64,000 nucleotides of DNA, taken from the NCBI RefSeq assembly GCF_002127325.2, contig NC_035449.2:83857657-83921656 (forward strand), written 5' to 3'. The notes beneath the pieces are model-generated. The model made no database searches, was not told the origin of the DNA, and saw only the letters and a program-made list of their open reading frames with translations. Shown piece by piece: positions 21,379 through 34,379 of the stretch. Each line of letters starts with the position of its first letter. Position 1 is the stretch's first letter. The DNA is from Helianthus annuus. Lineage: Eukaryota > Streptophyta > Magnoliopsida > Asterales > Asteraceae. The translations under genes and the position numbers were made by a program.

Positions 21379-24090
21379 TGTAACAACCCGTGTTTCAAAA
21401 GTTAAAGTACATGTCAAAGTCAAAGTCAAAGGAAGAAAAGATTTCTAATTGCGATCAGTCACTCCTTGCTTAACTACTGACTGTACTAACTTGACTTGTA
21501 ATCGAATCCGTTAATTTAATTTCTTTAGTTGTATCATGTGGAGTATCTATAATAATCGAAGTTTAAAATAATTACTCGCTAATCTATTTATCAATTTAAC
21601 GCATCGCAATCGCACTCGCTACTTGATTTATAGGTTCTGTATATTATTTTACGTGTGTGTGCCATTTATGTGTTACTTGTGCATGTTTACTTTATGTTTG
21701 TGGTGATTAATCGAAAACGCAATCGCAACTCTATCGCAACGCAATCTGATCGCAAACGCTAAACGCAAGTTATTTATGTTGATTGTATGTTAGATATAGT
21801 ATTTGTGTGATTATTATTAATCTATAGCATCGCTTAGTCGAAACTCGCTTAAACGCATCGCAACGCTCAACACGTAAAACGAAACGCCGAAACCTAACTC
21901 GCCGGCCCACTTGATTGAATGACCATTTGTTCGAATGGTCATCCGAACGGATAACCATCCGATTGGATGGTCATCCGATCGATGTGCCATCCGATCCGAC
22001 ATTTGTGCTCCCCTTTCCTCTTTTGGCAACCTATAAATACCCCTGTCACATCACCAACAGTGATGTGATAGCTCTCTCGTTCGACCAGCATGCTCAAGCC
22101 CTCTCTTCTCTCTATTTCTCGCGATTCTTTTAAGTTTTCAACTCAAATCTTGTACATCTATCATCTACACACACTTCTTCATCATTTCCCCTTTGAATCT
22201 TAACTTTTAACTGTGAAATCAACGGGTTTGAGGTGTTCTAGGGTGATGTCATCATGGAGTTCTTATGAACTTCAAGGTTTGGCTTCATTCCACCAAGAAC
22301 ATATCAGATCTAAGTGATTTCCACATGTTTTAACATTATTTTCACCTAGATCTAAACATTTTCATGGTCAGAAGGATTGAAAGATGGTTTTATAACTTTC
22401 TTTCAACTCTATTACACTCAATGCACTCAAAACCGATAGAATCGGAACTCGTTCAGGCCTTCTACTCATTTCCTAGTGAAGTGTCGGTCTGAGATCTGAT
22501 TCCTATCAAAGAGACAACCAATTTCGGGTTGAACATGATAAGCGTCACGAATAGTAAGCTGATCGGACTAGGGTGATTCCCACTTCGGTCGGAGGACTTG
22601 GACTTGACGAGGTTCCGTTGTTTAACATGTTGTCATACTGTCTCGATCAAACCGCAAAACTTTCAAAACGTAACAAATTTTTCAAGTTCCAAAACGATCA
22701 GGACATCGAACCGATTGCCGTCCGATCTGATTGCCATCCGATCGAACGACAATCCGATTGGATTGCACATGAACCTTAACACTTAAACATTTTCAAAATT
22801 TTTAAACGATTAGAATGTCGAACGGATTGTCGTCCAATCGGATTGTCGTCCGATCGGATTGCCATCCGATCGAACGACTATCCGATCGGTTGACATTTGG
22901 GTCTCTAACACTTAGACTTCAACATGTCCAAAACATGTCAATTTCTAACGGATTGCCATCAGATCGGAAGACCATCCGATCGAATGACCATCCTGTTGTG
23001 AACTTGTTCTCACTGGAAGTGTCTCACCGATCGGATCGCCGTCCGATCGAACGATCGTTCGATTGAACGACCTAAAAGGTAGAGATACTTCTCTGATTTT
23101 AAAATGTTACAACGAAAACTTCAAAGCCCTCATACACAAACTTATCCATCCCAAACGAATGTCAATCCGACCGGATGACCATCCGAACGGATTGACATTC
23201 GATCGAATAACCATCCGTTCGGATAGTCATCCGATCGGATGACCATTCATCACTCAGCCACTTTGCACCGTTTATCACGCCGTTCAATCGCTTATGTTAT
23301 CGTTCTGTAATCAGGCTAACTTTCCAGCGCTCCCTTCAATCCAAGAGAGTGTTTATTTACTAAACACAATCTGTGATTATACTCGAACCCTTTTTGCTTG
23401 ATGCACTTTTGGGTGTTACATACGTTACTTATTCAAATCACAATCGACACACGACGCCAACACTTTTATACGCTGACCGTTATTGCATGCTACGTGTTAT
23501 TCGATGAATGCTTGTATGTTATGTTTACACAGTGATTGTTGCCTGACACCTTAGCAACGATAGTACTATAGTTTGGACTCAACACATGTGGTGGACAGGG
23601 GTTGTTAATGGTTTTCTTCACGTGTCATAGTGGTGATATGTGTTGCGCATTCTACAACTCGTAGTCACGTCTGTGCATATTTCATTGTTGATAACCTACT
23701 AGCTTTCACTTTTCTACATGTTTCATGTTGGTTATGCGTAAATGATTTTTCACTATCTATATGCTATTAAACTTGTATGCTCACCTTTACACTATATGTA
23801 TTGACTTCTATTTTAACGTATGTGATAGGTGTTTAGGATGCTTTTGATTGCTAGCTGCTATGGAATCAAGCTAGGAGAGTCTAGAAAAAATCTAAATAAA
23901 ATCTGAGTAGTCGGAATGGATATTTGTCTTTGAGAACAACGTCTGTAATAACTGTTTTATTTTATGTGTTTGTGGTATGGGACATGTACCTTAAATGTAT
24001 TATAATTAATAGTTGTTATGGATTCTCCTAGACAATCTGTTCCGCTCAGTGTCGCGCCCCGATGATTCCGCCATCGGTTGGGGTGTGACA
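21379..24090 (+). repeat. Second LTR of gypsy element
   Basis: TGTAACAACCCG ... GGGTGTGACA, 2,712 bp, uninterrupted. It carries the TATA box at 22032-22039, the hairpin at 22043-22071 and the palindrome cluster at 22690-23260. It serves as the empty-site reference for TR-GAG1. Confidence 0.93.
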
Positions 24091-24133
24091 GATTGGTATC
24101 AGAGCCATAACTATAGGGAATTAGGCAAGACTC
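24091..24133 (+). mobile_element. Stub of a second internal region (PBS) after the 3' LTR
   Basis: 43 bp identical to the internal start at 15541-15583, including the PBS TGGTATCAGAGCC at 24094-24106. The second LTR is therefore also the 5' LTR of a further copy, which is now lost. Confidence 0.88.
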
Positions 24134-24175
24134 CCATGTGGTTACAAACGTAAACATATGCCCATGGTGCATTCT
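24134..24175. other. 42-bp unassigned junction sequence
   Basis: Sequence between the truncated gypsy internal stub and the start of the minus-strand array. It matches neither neighbour. It could be the original target DNA of that array. Confidence 0.5.
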
Positions 24176-24801
24176 TGTAAGACCCGTCTCTATTAATCAA
24201 TATTATAATATTAAACACGCATTTTATACGAAAATGTAAGCTTACAAAAACTTTTCCAAGTTAAAGTTCTTACATAATTTAAAACATTCCAAAATATAAT
24301 TTCAAGTGTTTACAATATCCACTTTTTAATCTAGAACAAAATAAGATTGTTGTGGAAGCTTCGAGACACGTGTTCGGTTTTCCTTTCTTGCTTGATCCTC
24401 ATCCGGAGTTCCATAAGACATTCCTAAAATCAAAACCAACATAAAAGTTAGTTTTGACAGTTTAACAACAACTTATAAACATATTTCCATCCAATTCAAT
24501 CATCCATTATTCAAAATTCTTGTTTCTTTCGAATTCAAATTTCTGGTTCTTAAACCAAATTATTTGACCCGTTATGGGTATTTATGTCAAACTATAATTT
24601 TATCAACTCTTATTTCCTCCAACCATAATCCATATTATGGTTGGTACATGTACCATTCATGAGAGTATCTTTCCTTGTGCGTACCTGGCACGGGTCGACA
24701 TTGACTCGTTTTTAATACATTGCATTACTTTTCGCCAACTTTGGCAAAACATGCTCATACTTTCCGCTCGCCTGTATTTGTAACACTTAACAATACATAA
24801 T

Positions 24802-25480
24802 ATTACCAATCATCATTTATATTATTATACAACTTCTGACCAAGTATTCAGTCAAAACTAAGTGTTTAAGGCCTCGAAACAATTTCTGCAAGTACGGACT
24901 TGCTTGCTGTCAACAACTATTTTGTTGACAAAACGTCCGAGAAAACCATGTTAAACAACTTCCGAAAAATTTATAAAAATTACCAATCATCATTTATATT
25001 TCTATACCACTTCTGACCAAATATTGAGTCAAAACTAAGTGTTTAAGGCTTCGAAACAATTTCTGCAAATACGGACCTGCTTGTTGTCAACAACTATTTT
25101 GTTGACAAAACGTCCGCGAAACCTACGTTAAACAACTTCCGAAAAACTTATAAAAATTACCAATCATCATTTATATTGTTATACCACTTCCGACCAAATA
25201 TTGAGTCAAAACTAAGTGTTTAAGGCCTCGAAACAATTTCTGCAAATACGGACATGCTTGTTGTCAACAACTATTTTGTTGACAAAACATCCGCGAAAAC
25301 CGCGTTAAACAACTTCCGAAAAGCATATAAAAATTACCAATCATCATTTATATTGTTATACCACTTCTGACCAAATATTGAGTCAAAACTAAGTGTTTAA
25401 GGCTTCGAAACAATTTCTGCAAATAACGGACCTGTTTGCTATCAATAACTATTTTATTGACAAAATGCCCGCGAAAACCA
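24802..25480 (-). repeat. 177-bp tandem repeats in LTR A (about 3.8 units)
   Basis: Units start with ATTACCAATCATCATTTATA at 24802, 24979, 25155 and 25332. Each carries the inverted repeat TGTCAACAA-CTATT-TTGTTGACA (first at 24908-24930). The last unit carries TATCAATAA-CTATT-TTATTGACA at 25440-25462. Confidence 0.93.
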
Positions 25481-26777
25481 TGTCCATTTTATCATTCACA
25501 ATGCTATCCATTATACAAGTAAGTATTCTATTCTAGAAGGTGTAAGTTTTACTTACCTTGAATCCAGTTATTCTTTCTCCGCGTAATTAATCCGTTTGAC
25601 CCGCTTCTTTCCCAAGCCTCCATCTTGCTCGTCAAGTGTAAACTATCATATAATATTCACAAGGTGGATAGGTTAGTCATTCTAGATCATAACCTATATG
25701 CCTTATGAACCTTTATACTACTTTTCTTACCGAACTCTATTATAGGTCGGTTTGACCTTTTAAACGTCAAACTACCTCATAACACATGAGTTTTGAACAA
25801 CTAAATTTATTAATAACTCATTTTGGCATTCCGCCATTTACCCGGTAGGCGCTAATCCTAGGCCACCGTTTTAAATTTCGTTTTCTACTAATTTCATCAC
25901 AATTCTACAATCATTCAGGCAATTTAACGAACACCTTGCAGGCATGATTTGCATATTTCTTTTATCTAGTTCATTATCAACTTTCAACCAAGTTTCAAGT
26001 ATCAAATTTCATGTCCTTATGCCTAGCATCCATAATCAACATCAAGACTTGCATCACTCATCGGTTTTTCACTATTTCAACATTGACAATTCATGTGGTC
26101 ATTTCCTAGTTACAATACCCATTTAACATATGTATGGTTAATTATCGAATTTCTATTTTCCAACACTAGTTTATCAAATTATTAACCAGACTTGTTTCTA
26201 AACATGGATTTCATCACAACATACTTAACCCATTTCAAGTGATTTATGATCATGTATCCAAATTCATGATTTAATCAAACACCTTCTTAACATTATCATG
26301 CATGATGATTCTAAACATAGTCTTATCACCAATTTCATCATAACATTAAAACTCACTTAGCACATATAAGGGAAATCATCAATTTCCTAGTTTTCTATAC
26401 CAAATCATCAAACTTTTAACTAGGGTTTGTTACTAGACATGGTTTCAACATAACCACACTCATACATTCAACATTCAAACATCAACTTCAATTCATGAGT
26501 GTTAATCAAAATTTCAAGATATCACCAAATAACAAAAGTTGACTTACCTTGTGATCTCCTAGCTTGAGTGATCACGAATTTATTAAAAGCCCCAATTTTC
26601 TTAGCTTGATTTCTCTTGAATTTGGAGAATTTTGTGAGTTTAGGGCTTGAAGGGAACTCCTTGTTGTCTCTGTGTTTTTGGTCGACCAAAACACACATAA
26701 AGTGTGTGTTTTTGGGCCAATTTTCCTTTTTAATAATTTCACTTTCAAACTTGACCATTTTGGTCCCTCTAATTCCA

Positions 26778-26785
26778 TATTTATA
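26778..26785 (-). promoter_or_regulatory. Minus-strand LTR TATA box (LTR A)
   Basis: TATAAATA on the minus strand, in CCTTTTATAAATATGG. The same box lies at 31780-31787 in LTR B. LTR C is truncated before this position. Confidence 0.65.
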
Positions 26786-27101
26786 AAAGGAGGTTAACTT
26801 AGTCAAGTTTTCTTTATTATTCTAAAAACTCATAACTAACTAGGTTATTATTCCTAGGTTATTATTCCTAGTTACATAGAGGGTTCGGGGAAGTCATGAC
26901 CCGTTTCATTTTAAGTCCCGTTAACTAGGGCATCTTAAAATTATGTTTTCTCAAATCATTTATTTTCCTTTTTAATTAATATTAGGATTATTTGTTTAAA
27001 TCCTAATATTCACCGGGTTAAATTTTTTACCACTAACGGTATTTTACCCGTCGTCACTATTAACGTGGTTTGATTACTAAACCCGTTTTTGGGGTGTTAC
27101 A

Positions 27102-29386
27102 AGTCTACCCCCCTTAAAGAGGTTTCGTCCCCGAAACCTTATTTACGTAGTTCCTTTAGTTTTGGACTAAAACGAACTTAGTTTCGTTTCCATTCGAGCA
27201 TTGCTCGTTTTTATCACTTTTAATATCGAATCATCTTTTAGCCACTCGGTTATCTGATGTAGTCAATACATTATCTTATGCTAATCTTATTGAGACAAGC
27301 GCTTTATTCAGTTATAATTATTGTTTTGACCTTAAATGGTCTTCGCGGTTGGACTTACTAGCGGCCGGTTACCTTATATTTCGCCATTTGGGTATGCTAC
27401 ATTGCCATCATCGGCCTTTTGCGTATCTATGATTTCATATCTTATAACTCACGTTAAAACGTGGTTATACTCTATTTTGCTTTTGTGACCGTGATCTCCT
27501 CACGTCATGTTTTAAGTTTATGTCGACCCTTCATTATCGAAAATCTTTCTTTCAAGTGTATCGTTTTTACACCTATCGGTGTTTAAAACCTTTAATATTA
27601 ACCATGTCCAAACTTGTCTCATAATATTCATATCTTGTTAAAATGTCGTTTCTCACTAAAACTGATTTTTTTTAGCTTAACGTTTTATCTTTAACTTACG
27701 TCAATTACTCATATCATGGAAATTGACAATCAGTAATTTGTTCTTTTCCGTTCTCGTTTTACACGGGGAATAATAACCAATTCACTCGCTTTATACTATT
27801 GACCCATTACCCGGGTTCTTTAGTCTTAATGTTTTTAATGTCTATAACCCTTTATATCGGTTTATTAATATTTCGCACTTTTATTTATTCGGTTCGCGCT
27901 TACTTACATTGGCAAGCGTCATCCTCTATTAAATTCGTTTGATTTGTTCGTGTGAAATTTCATCACTTATGAATGTCAAACTTCATTCTTTGTTAGACCC
28001 GTTCAACTTTAAAATAGTTGAACGTAATTTATCAAAATTTCTATTTACAGCATCTTATCGTCTTTTAGTCATAACTCGAAACCCGAGTCTTTTGACTTTC
28101 AATTCGCGTTCCCGTCTCTTGGTTTTACGCATTCACTCAAAATCCTACCCATCAATCGGGTGTTTAGCGAAGTCGGTATCATTCCAACCCTTCCGGTATG
28201 CATTAAGACTTCGCTTCGATTGATTTGGTCGTCTTAGCGAAATCCATCGCTTTTATTCAACCATGTTTTTTTATTCCTTATGTGACCATCCTTGACGGTC
28301 TTATAGATTTTGAGTGACGATTATCATCGTCATCCTTGCTTTACTACGACTAAAGTTAACAACCTTGATTATCTTTTTCGTATGGGCAATACCTTCGTTT
28401 TTATGATCCGACGGATCATCTATACTTTGGTTTTACTTGCCCATTTTGTCAACCATTGCTCTTTCGTCCAGAATGACTTATTTTCATGAATTTTCGTCAG
28501 GTTATTCATTTATATCATCATTTACATTGGTCTTTGTCCCTTCTCTCGGGCTCATTATTCTAATGTAATACGCTTCCGTCACCCGGCTGTGTGTTTACAT
28601 TATTATCAAGTATTTTGATCATTCGTTTCATTTGGGTACCTTTTAATCTGTCTCATTCACCCCGTCCTTACTACATCGGATGTAAATATGTCCATCATAA
28701 AAAGTTCATGGTATCACGTGTTCATTACTTACTTGGCCAGAGTAAGCGATCAACACCTGGTATACATGACCTTTTTATAATTTTCACATTACACCTGTAA
28801 GTAATGCCTCTATTTGTTTCTCTTGGAAACAATATCCCGGATAGGTTTTCTATTCGGGTTTTTCCAAGTTTTCAATCTACATAGGCAACTTTCAATCTCT
28901 ACTTAATTGTTGCATATTACTACTCACGTAATAATTTAAAACGTGCACCTGTTAATGCTTTCTCTGACAAGGTCTCCTTGCCATTAACTAATTCGCAATC
29001 GTTACGCGATTTGGGTCCTTGGTGAGCATACTCTACTTGTCATACTTTGGACCATTCCTCCATCAAATCCACAATTTGTTAAACTCTCGCTTTCTTCAGA
29101 TGCGAGTGTCCTTCAATTAAAATAATTACAAGAGTTAGTAATATCAACTTCAATAGTCGCCCGTATTATAATACAAGGCTTTTCTACTATACGCGTCAAC
29201 GCGCGTAATTTTGTCAACTATATTTATCATTTAATTGAGGTAACGTGTATCACACGATAACCTATGTATTGTTCACAACATTTTAACTCATACCAAACCA
29301 TTAATATACATGTACTTACCGGATTTGCGATCAAGCCTCGAACCGAACACACTTTACTCTTTAACCATGAGCTCTGATTACCAACT
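27102..29386 (-). other. Non-coding internal region 1 of the minus-strand array
   Basis: On the minus strand it runs from the PBS (TTGGTAATCAGAGC, 29371-29385; one base longer than the usual Met site) to a PPT (27103-27115 region, GGGGGGTAGACT) preceded by TTTCGGGGACGAAACC. No ORF or enzyme motif is recognisable in ~2.29 kb. Confidence 0.8.
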
Positions 29387-32090
29387 TGTAAGACCCGTCT
29401 CTATTAATCAAGATTATAATATTAAACACGCATTTTATACGAAAAATGCAAGCTTACAAAAACTTTTCCAAGTTAAAGTTCTTCAATAATTTAAAATATT
29501 CCAAAATATAATTTCAAGTGTTTACAATATCCACTTTTTAAACTAGAACAAAATAAGATTGTTGCGGAAGCTTCGAGACATGTGTTCGGTTCTCCTTTCT
29601 TGCTTGATCCTCATCCGGAGTTCCATAAGACATTCCTAAAATCAAAACCAACATAAAAGTTAGTTTTGATAGTTTCACAACAAGTTATAAACATATTTCC
29701 ATCCAATTCAATCATCCATTATTCAAAATTCTTGTTTCCTTCGAATTCAAATTTCCGGTTCTTAAACTGAATTATTTGACCCGTTATGGGTATTTATGTC
29801 AAACTATAATTTTATCAACTCTTATTTCCTCCAACCATAATCCATATTATGGTTGGTACATGTACCATTCACGAGAGTATCATTCCTTGTGCGTACCTGG
29901 CACGGGTCGACATTGACTCGTTTTTAATACATTGCATTACTTTTCGCTAACTTTGGCAAAACATGCTCATACTTTCCGCTTGCCTGTATTTGTAACACTT
30001 AACAATACATAATATTACCAATCATCATTTATATTATTATACAACTTCTGACCAAGTATTGAGTCAAAACTAAGTGTTTAAGGCCTCGAAACAATTTCTG
30101 CAAGTACAGACTTGCTTGCTGTCAACAACTATTTTGTTGACATAACGTCCGGGAAAACCATGTTAAACAACTTCCGAAAAATTTATAAAAATTACCAATT
30201 ATCATTTATATTGCTATACCACTTCTGACCAAATATTGAGTCAAAACTAAGTGTTTAAGGCTTCGAAACAATTTCTGCAAATAAGGACCTGCTTGTTGTC
30301 AACAACTATTTTGTTGACAAAATGTCCGTGAAAACCGTGTTAAACAACTTCCGAAAAGCTTATAAAAATTACCAATCATCATTTATATTTTTTATACCAC
30401 TTCTGACCAACTATTGAGTCAAAACTAAGTGTTTAAGGCTTCGAAACAATTTCTGCAAATAACGGACCTGTTTGCTATCAATAACTATTTTATTGTCAAA
30501 ATGCCCGCGAAAACCATGTCCATTTTATCATTCACAATGCTATCCATTATACAAGTAAGTATTATATTCTAGAAGGTGTAAGTTTTACTTACCTTGCATC
30601 CGGTTATTCTTTCTCCGCGTATTTAATCCGTTTGACCCGCGTCTTTCCCAAGCCTCCATCTTGCTCGTCAAGCGTCAACTAACATATAATATTCACAAAG
30701 TGGATAGGTTAGTCATTTTAGATCATAACCTACATGCCTTTTGAACCTTTATACTACTTTTCTTACCGAACTCTATTACAGGTCGGTTTTACCTTTTAAA
30801 CGTCAAACTACCTCATACCACATGAGTTTTGAACAACTAAATTTATTAATAACTCATTTTGGCATTCCACCATTTACCCGGTAGGCGCTAATCCTAGGCC
30901 ACCGTTTTAAATTTCGTTTCCTACTAATTTCATCACAATTCTACATTCATTCGGGCATTTTAACGAACACCTTGCGGGCATGATTTGCATATTTCTTTTA
31001 TCTGGTTCATTATCAACTTTCAACCAAGTTTCAAGTATCAAATTTCATGTCCTTATGCCTAGCATTCATAATCAACATCAAGACTTGCATCACTCATCGG
31101 TTTTACACTATTTCAACATTGACAATTCATGTGTTCATCACCTAGTTACAATACCCATTTAACATATGTATGGGTAATTGTCGAACTTCTATTTTCCAAC
31201 ACTAGTTTATAAAATTATTAACTAGACTTGTTTCTAAACATGGATTTCGTCACAACATACTTAACCCATTTCAAGTCATTCATGATCATGTATCCAAATT
31301 CATGATTTAATCAAACACCTTCTTAACATTATCATGCATGATGATTCTAAACATAGTCTTATCATCATTTTCATCATAACATTAAAACTCACTTAGCGCA
31401 TATAAGGGTAATCATCAATTTCCTAGTTTTCTATACCAAATCATCAAACTTTTAACTAGGGTTTGTTACTAGACATGGTTTCAACATAACCACACTCATA
31501 CATTCAACATTCAAACATCAACTTCAATTCATGAGTGTTAATCAGAATTTTAAGATATCACCAAATAACAAAATTCGACTTACCTTGTGATCTCCTAGCT
31601 TGAGTGATCACGAATTTATTAAAAGCCCCAATTTTCTTAGCTTGATTTCTCTTGAATTTGGAGAATTTTGTGAGTTTAGGGCTTGAAGGGAACTCTTTCT
31701 TGTCTCTGTGTTTTTGGGCCAATTTTCCTTTTTAATAATTTCACTTTCAAACTTGACCATTTTGGTCCCTCTAATTCCATATTTATAAAAGGAGGTTAAC
31801 TTAGTCAAGTTTTCTTTATTATTCTAAAAACTCATAACTAATTAGGTTATTATTCCTAGTTACCTAGAGGGTTCGGGGAAGTCATGACCCGTTTCATTTT
31901 AAGTCCCGTTAACTCGGGCATCTTATAATTTTATTTTCTCAAAGCATTTATTTTCCTTTTTAATTAATATTAGGATTATTTGTTTAAATCCTAATATTCA
32001 CCGGGTTAATTTTTTTTACCACTAACGGTATGTTACCTGTCGTCACTATTAACGTGGTTTGATTACCAAACCCGTTTTTGGGGTGTTACA
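29387..32090 (-). repeat. Array LTR B (shared middle LTR)
   Basis: 2,704 bp. It serves as the 3' LTR of one unit and the 5' LTR of the next. It lacks one 177-bp unit and a 34-bp segment present in LTR A. Confidence 0.9.
30013..30515 (-). repeat. 177-bp tandem repeats in LTR B (about 2.8 units)
   Basis: Units start at 30013, 30190 and 30368. There is one unit fewer than in LTRs A and C, as expected from unequal exchange or slippage by one period. Confidence 0.92.
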
Positions 32091-34379
32091 AGTCTACCCC
32101 CCTTAAAGAGGTTTCATCCCCGAAACCTTATTTACGTAGTTCCTTTAGTTTTGGACTAAAACGAACTTAGTTTCGTTTCCATTCAAGCATTGCTCGTTTT
32201 TATCACTTTTAATATCGAATCATCTTTTAGCCACTCGGTTATCTGATGTAGTCAATACATTATCTTATGCTAATCTTATTGAGACAAGCGCTTTATTCAA
32301 TTATAATTACTGTTTTGATCTTAAATGGTCTTCGCGGTTGGACTTACTAGCCGCCGGTTACCTTATATTTCGCCATTTGGGTATGCTACATTTCCATCAT
32401 CGGCCTTTTGCGTGTCTATGATTTCATATCTTATAACTCACGTTAAAACGTGGTTATATTCTATTTTGCTTTTGTGATCGTGATCTCCTCACGTCATGTT
32501 TTAAGTTTATGTCGACCCTTCATTATCGAAAATCTTTCTTTCAAGTGTATCGTTTTTACACCTATCGGTGTTTACATCCTTTAATATTAACCATTTCCAA
32601 ACTTGTCTCTTAATATTCATAACTTATTAAAACGTCGTTTCTCACTAAAACTGATTTTTTTAGCTTAACGTTTTGTCTTTAACTTACGCCAATTACTCAT
32701 ATCAAGGAAATTGACAATCAGTAATTTATTCTTTTCCGTTCTTGTTTTACACGAGGAATAATAACCAATTCCCTCGCTTTATACTATTGACCCATTACCC
32801 GGGTTCTTTAATCTTAATGTTCTTAATGTCTATAACCCTTTATATCGGTTTATTAATATTTTGCACTTTTATTTATTCGGTTCGCGCTTAGTTATATTAG
32901 CAAGCGTCATCCTCTATTAAATTTGTTTGATTTTTCGTGTGAAATTTCATCACTTATGAATGTCAAACTTCATTCTTTGTTAGACCCGTTCAACTTTAAA
33001 ATAGTTGAACGTAATTTATCAAAATTTCTATTTACAGTATCTTATCATCTTTTAGTCATAACTCGAAACCCGAGTCTTTTGACTTTCAATTCGCGTTCCC
33101 GTCTCTTGGTTTTACGCATTCACTCAAAATCCTACCCATCAATCGGGTGTTTTACCGAAGTCGTTCTCAATCCAACCCTTCCGGTATGCATTAAGACTTC
33201 GCTTCGATTAATTTGGTCGTCTTAGCGAAATCCATCGCTTTTATTCAACCATGTCTTTTTTATTCCTTATGTGACCATCCTTGACGGTCTTATAGATTTT
33301 GAGTGACGATTTTCATCGTCATCCTTGCTTTACTACGACTAAAGTTAACAACCTTGATTATCTTTTTCGTATGGGCAATACCTTCATTTTTATGATCCGG
33401 CGGATCATCTGTACTTTGGTTTTACTTGCCCATTTTGTCAACCATGGCTCTTTCGTCCAGAATGACTTATTTTCATGAATTTTCGTCAGGTTATTCATTT
33501 ATATCATCATTTACATTGGTCTTTGTCCCTTCTCTCGGGCTCATTATTCTAATGTAATGCGCTTCCGTCACCCGGCTGTGCGTTTACATTATTATCAAGT
33601 ATTTTGATCATTTGTTTCATTTGGGTACCTTTTAATCTATCCCATTCACCCCGTCCTTACTACATCGGATGTAAATATGTCCATCATAAGAAGTTCATGG
33701 TACCATGTGTTCACTACTTACTTGGCCAGAGTAAGCGATCAACACCTAGTATACATGACCTTTTTATAATTTTCACATTACACCCCATGTAAGTAATGCC
33801 TCTATTTGTTTCTCCTGGAAACAATATCCCGGATAGGTTTTCTATTCGGGTTTTTTCAAGTTTTCAAACTACATATGCAACTTTCAATCTCTACGTAATT
33901 GTTGCATATTACTATTCACGTAATAATTTAAAACGTGCACCTGTTAATGCTTGCTCTAACAAGGTCTCCTTGCCATTAACTTATTCGCAATCGTTACGCG
34001 ATTTAGGTCCTTGGTGAGCATACTCTACTTGTCATACTTTGGCCCGTTCCTCTGTCAAATCCACAATTTGTTAAACTCTCGCTATCTTCAGATGCGTGTG
34101 TCCTTCAATTAAAACAATTACAAGAGTTAGTAATATCAACTTCAATCGTCGCCCGTATTATAATACAAGGCTTTTCTACTATACGCGTCAACGCGCGCAA
34201 TTTTGTCAACTATATTTATCATTTAATTGAGGTAACGTGTATCACACGATAACCCTGTGTGTTGTTCACAACTTTTTAACTCATACCAAACCATTAATAT
34301 ACATGTACTTACCGGATTTGCGATCACGCCTCGAACCAAAAACACTTTACTCTTTAACCATGAGCTCTGATTACCAACT
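32091..34379 (-). other. Non-coding internal region 2 of the minus-strand array
   Basis: Nearly the same sequence as 27102-29386, with PPT at 32092-32104 and PBS at 34364-34378 (minus strand). No coding capacity is seen. Confidence 0.8.

Larger units (their letters stand above)
5420..24133 (+). mobile_element. Ty3/gypsy (Tekay/Del-like) element, degenerate, tandem remnant
   Basis: LTR (5420-15540, split by TR-GAG1) - PBS - gag - protease - RT - RNase H - integrase - PPT - LTR (21379-24090), followed by a second PBS and 43 bp of internal sequence. The left flank GTATC (5415-5419) would be the TSD, but there is no matching right flank because the element continues into another internal region. 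The LTRs, at ~2.66 and 2.71 kb after removing the insert, differ by several percent by eye, so this is an old insertion. All coding segments are broken. The gypsy superfamily is certain from the RT-RNase H-integrase order. The Tekay/Del assignment rests on the integrase-to-chromodomain-like tail. Confidence 0.9.
24176..27101 (-). repeat. Array LTR A (3' LTR on minus strand)
   Basis: 2,926 bp. It contains 3.8 units of a 177-bp repeat, a minus-strand TATA box at 26778-26785, a GGTAAGT donor-like site (minus) at 26542-26548 and an acceptor-like TTTTGATTTTAG ending at 24424. Compared with LTR B it has an extra 34-bp segment near 26690, bounded by GTGTTTTTGG repeats. Confidence 0.9.

Noticed and set aside
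24802..25480. CRISPR-like or satellite array
   Set aside because: The units are 177 bp without short spacers, lie inside an LTR and number fewer than four. They are LTR-internal tandem repeats, not a CRISPR array or a full satellite.
26522..26806. 94-codon minus-strand frame in LTR A
   Set aside because: It lies in the LTR just after the TATA box. The LTR B copy loses a 34-bp piece inside it, and there is no recognisable domain.
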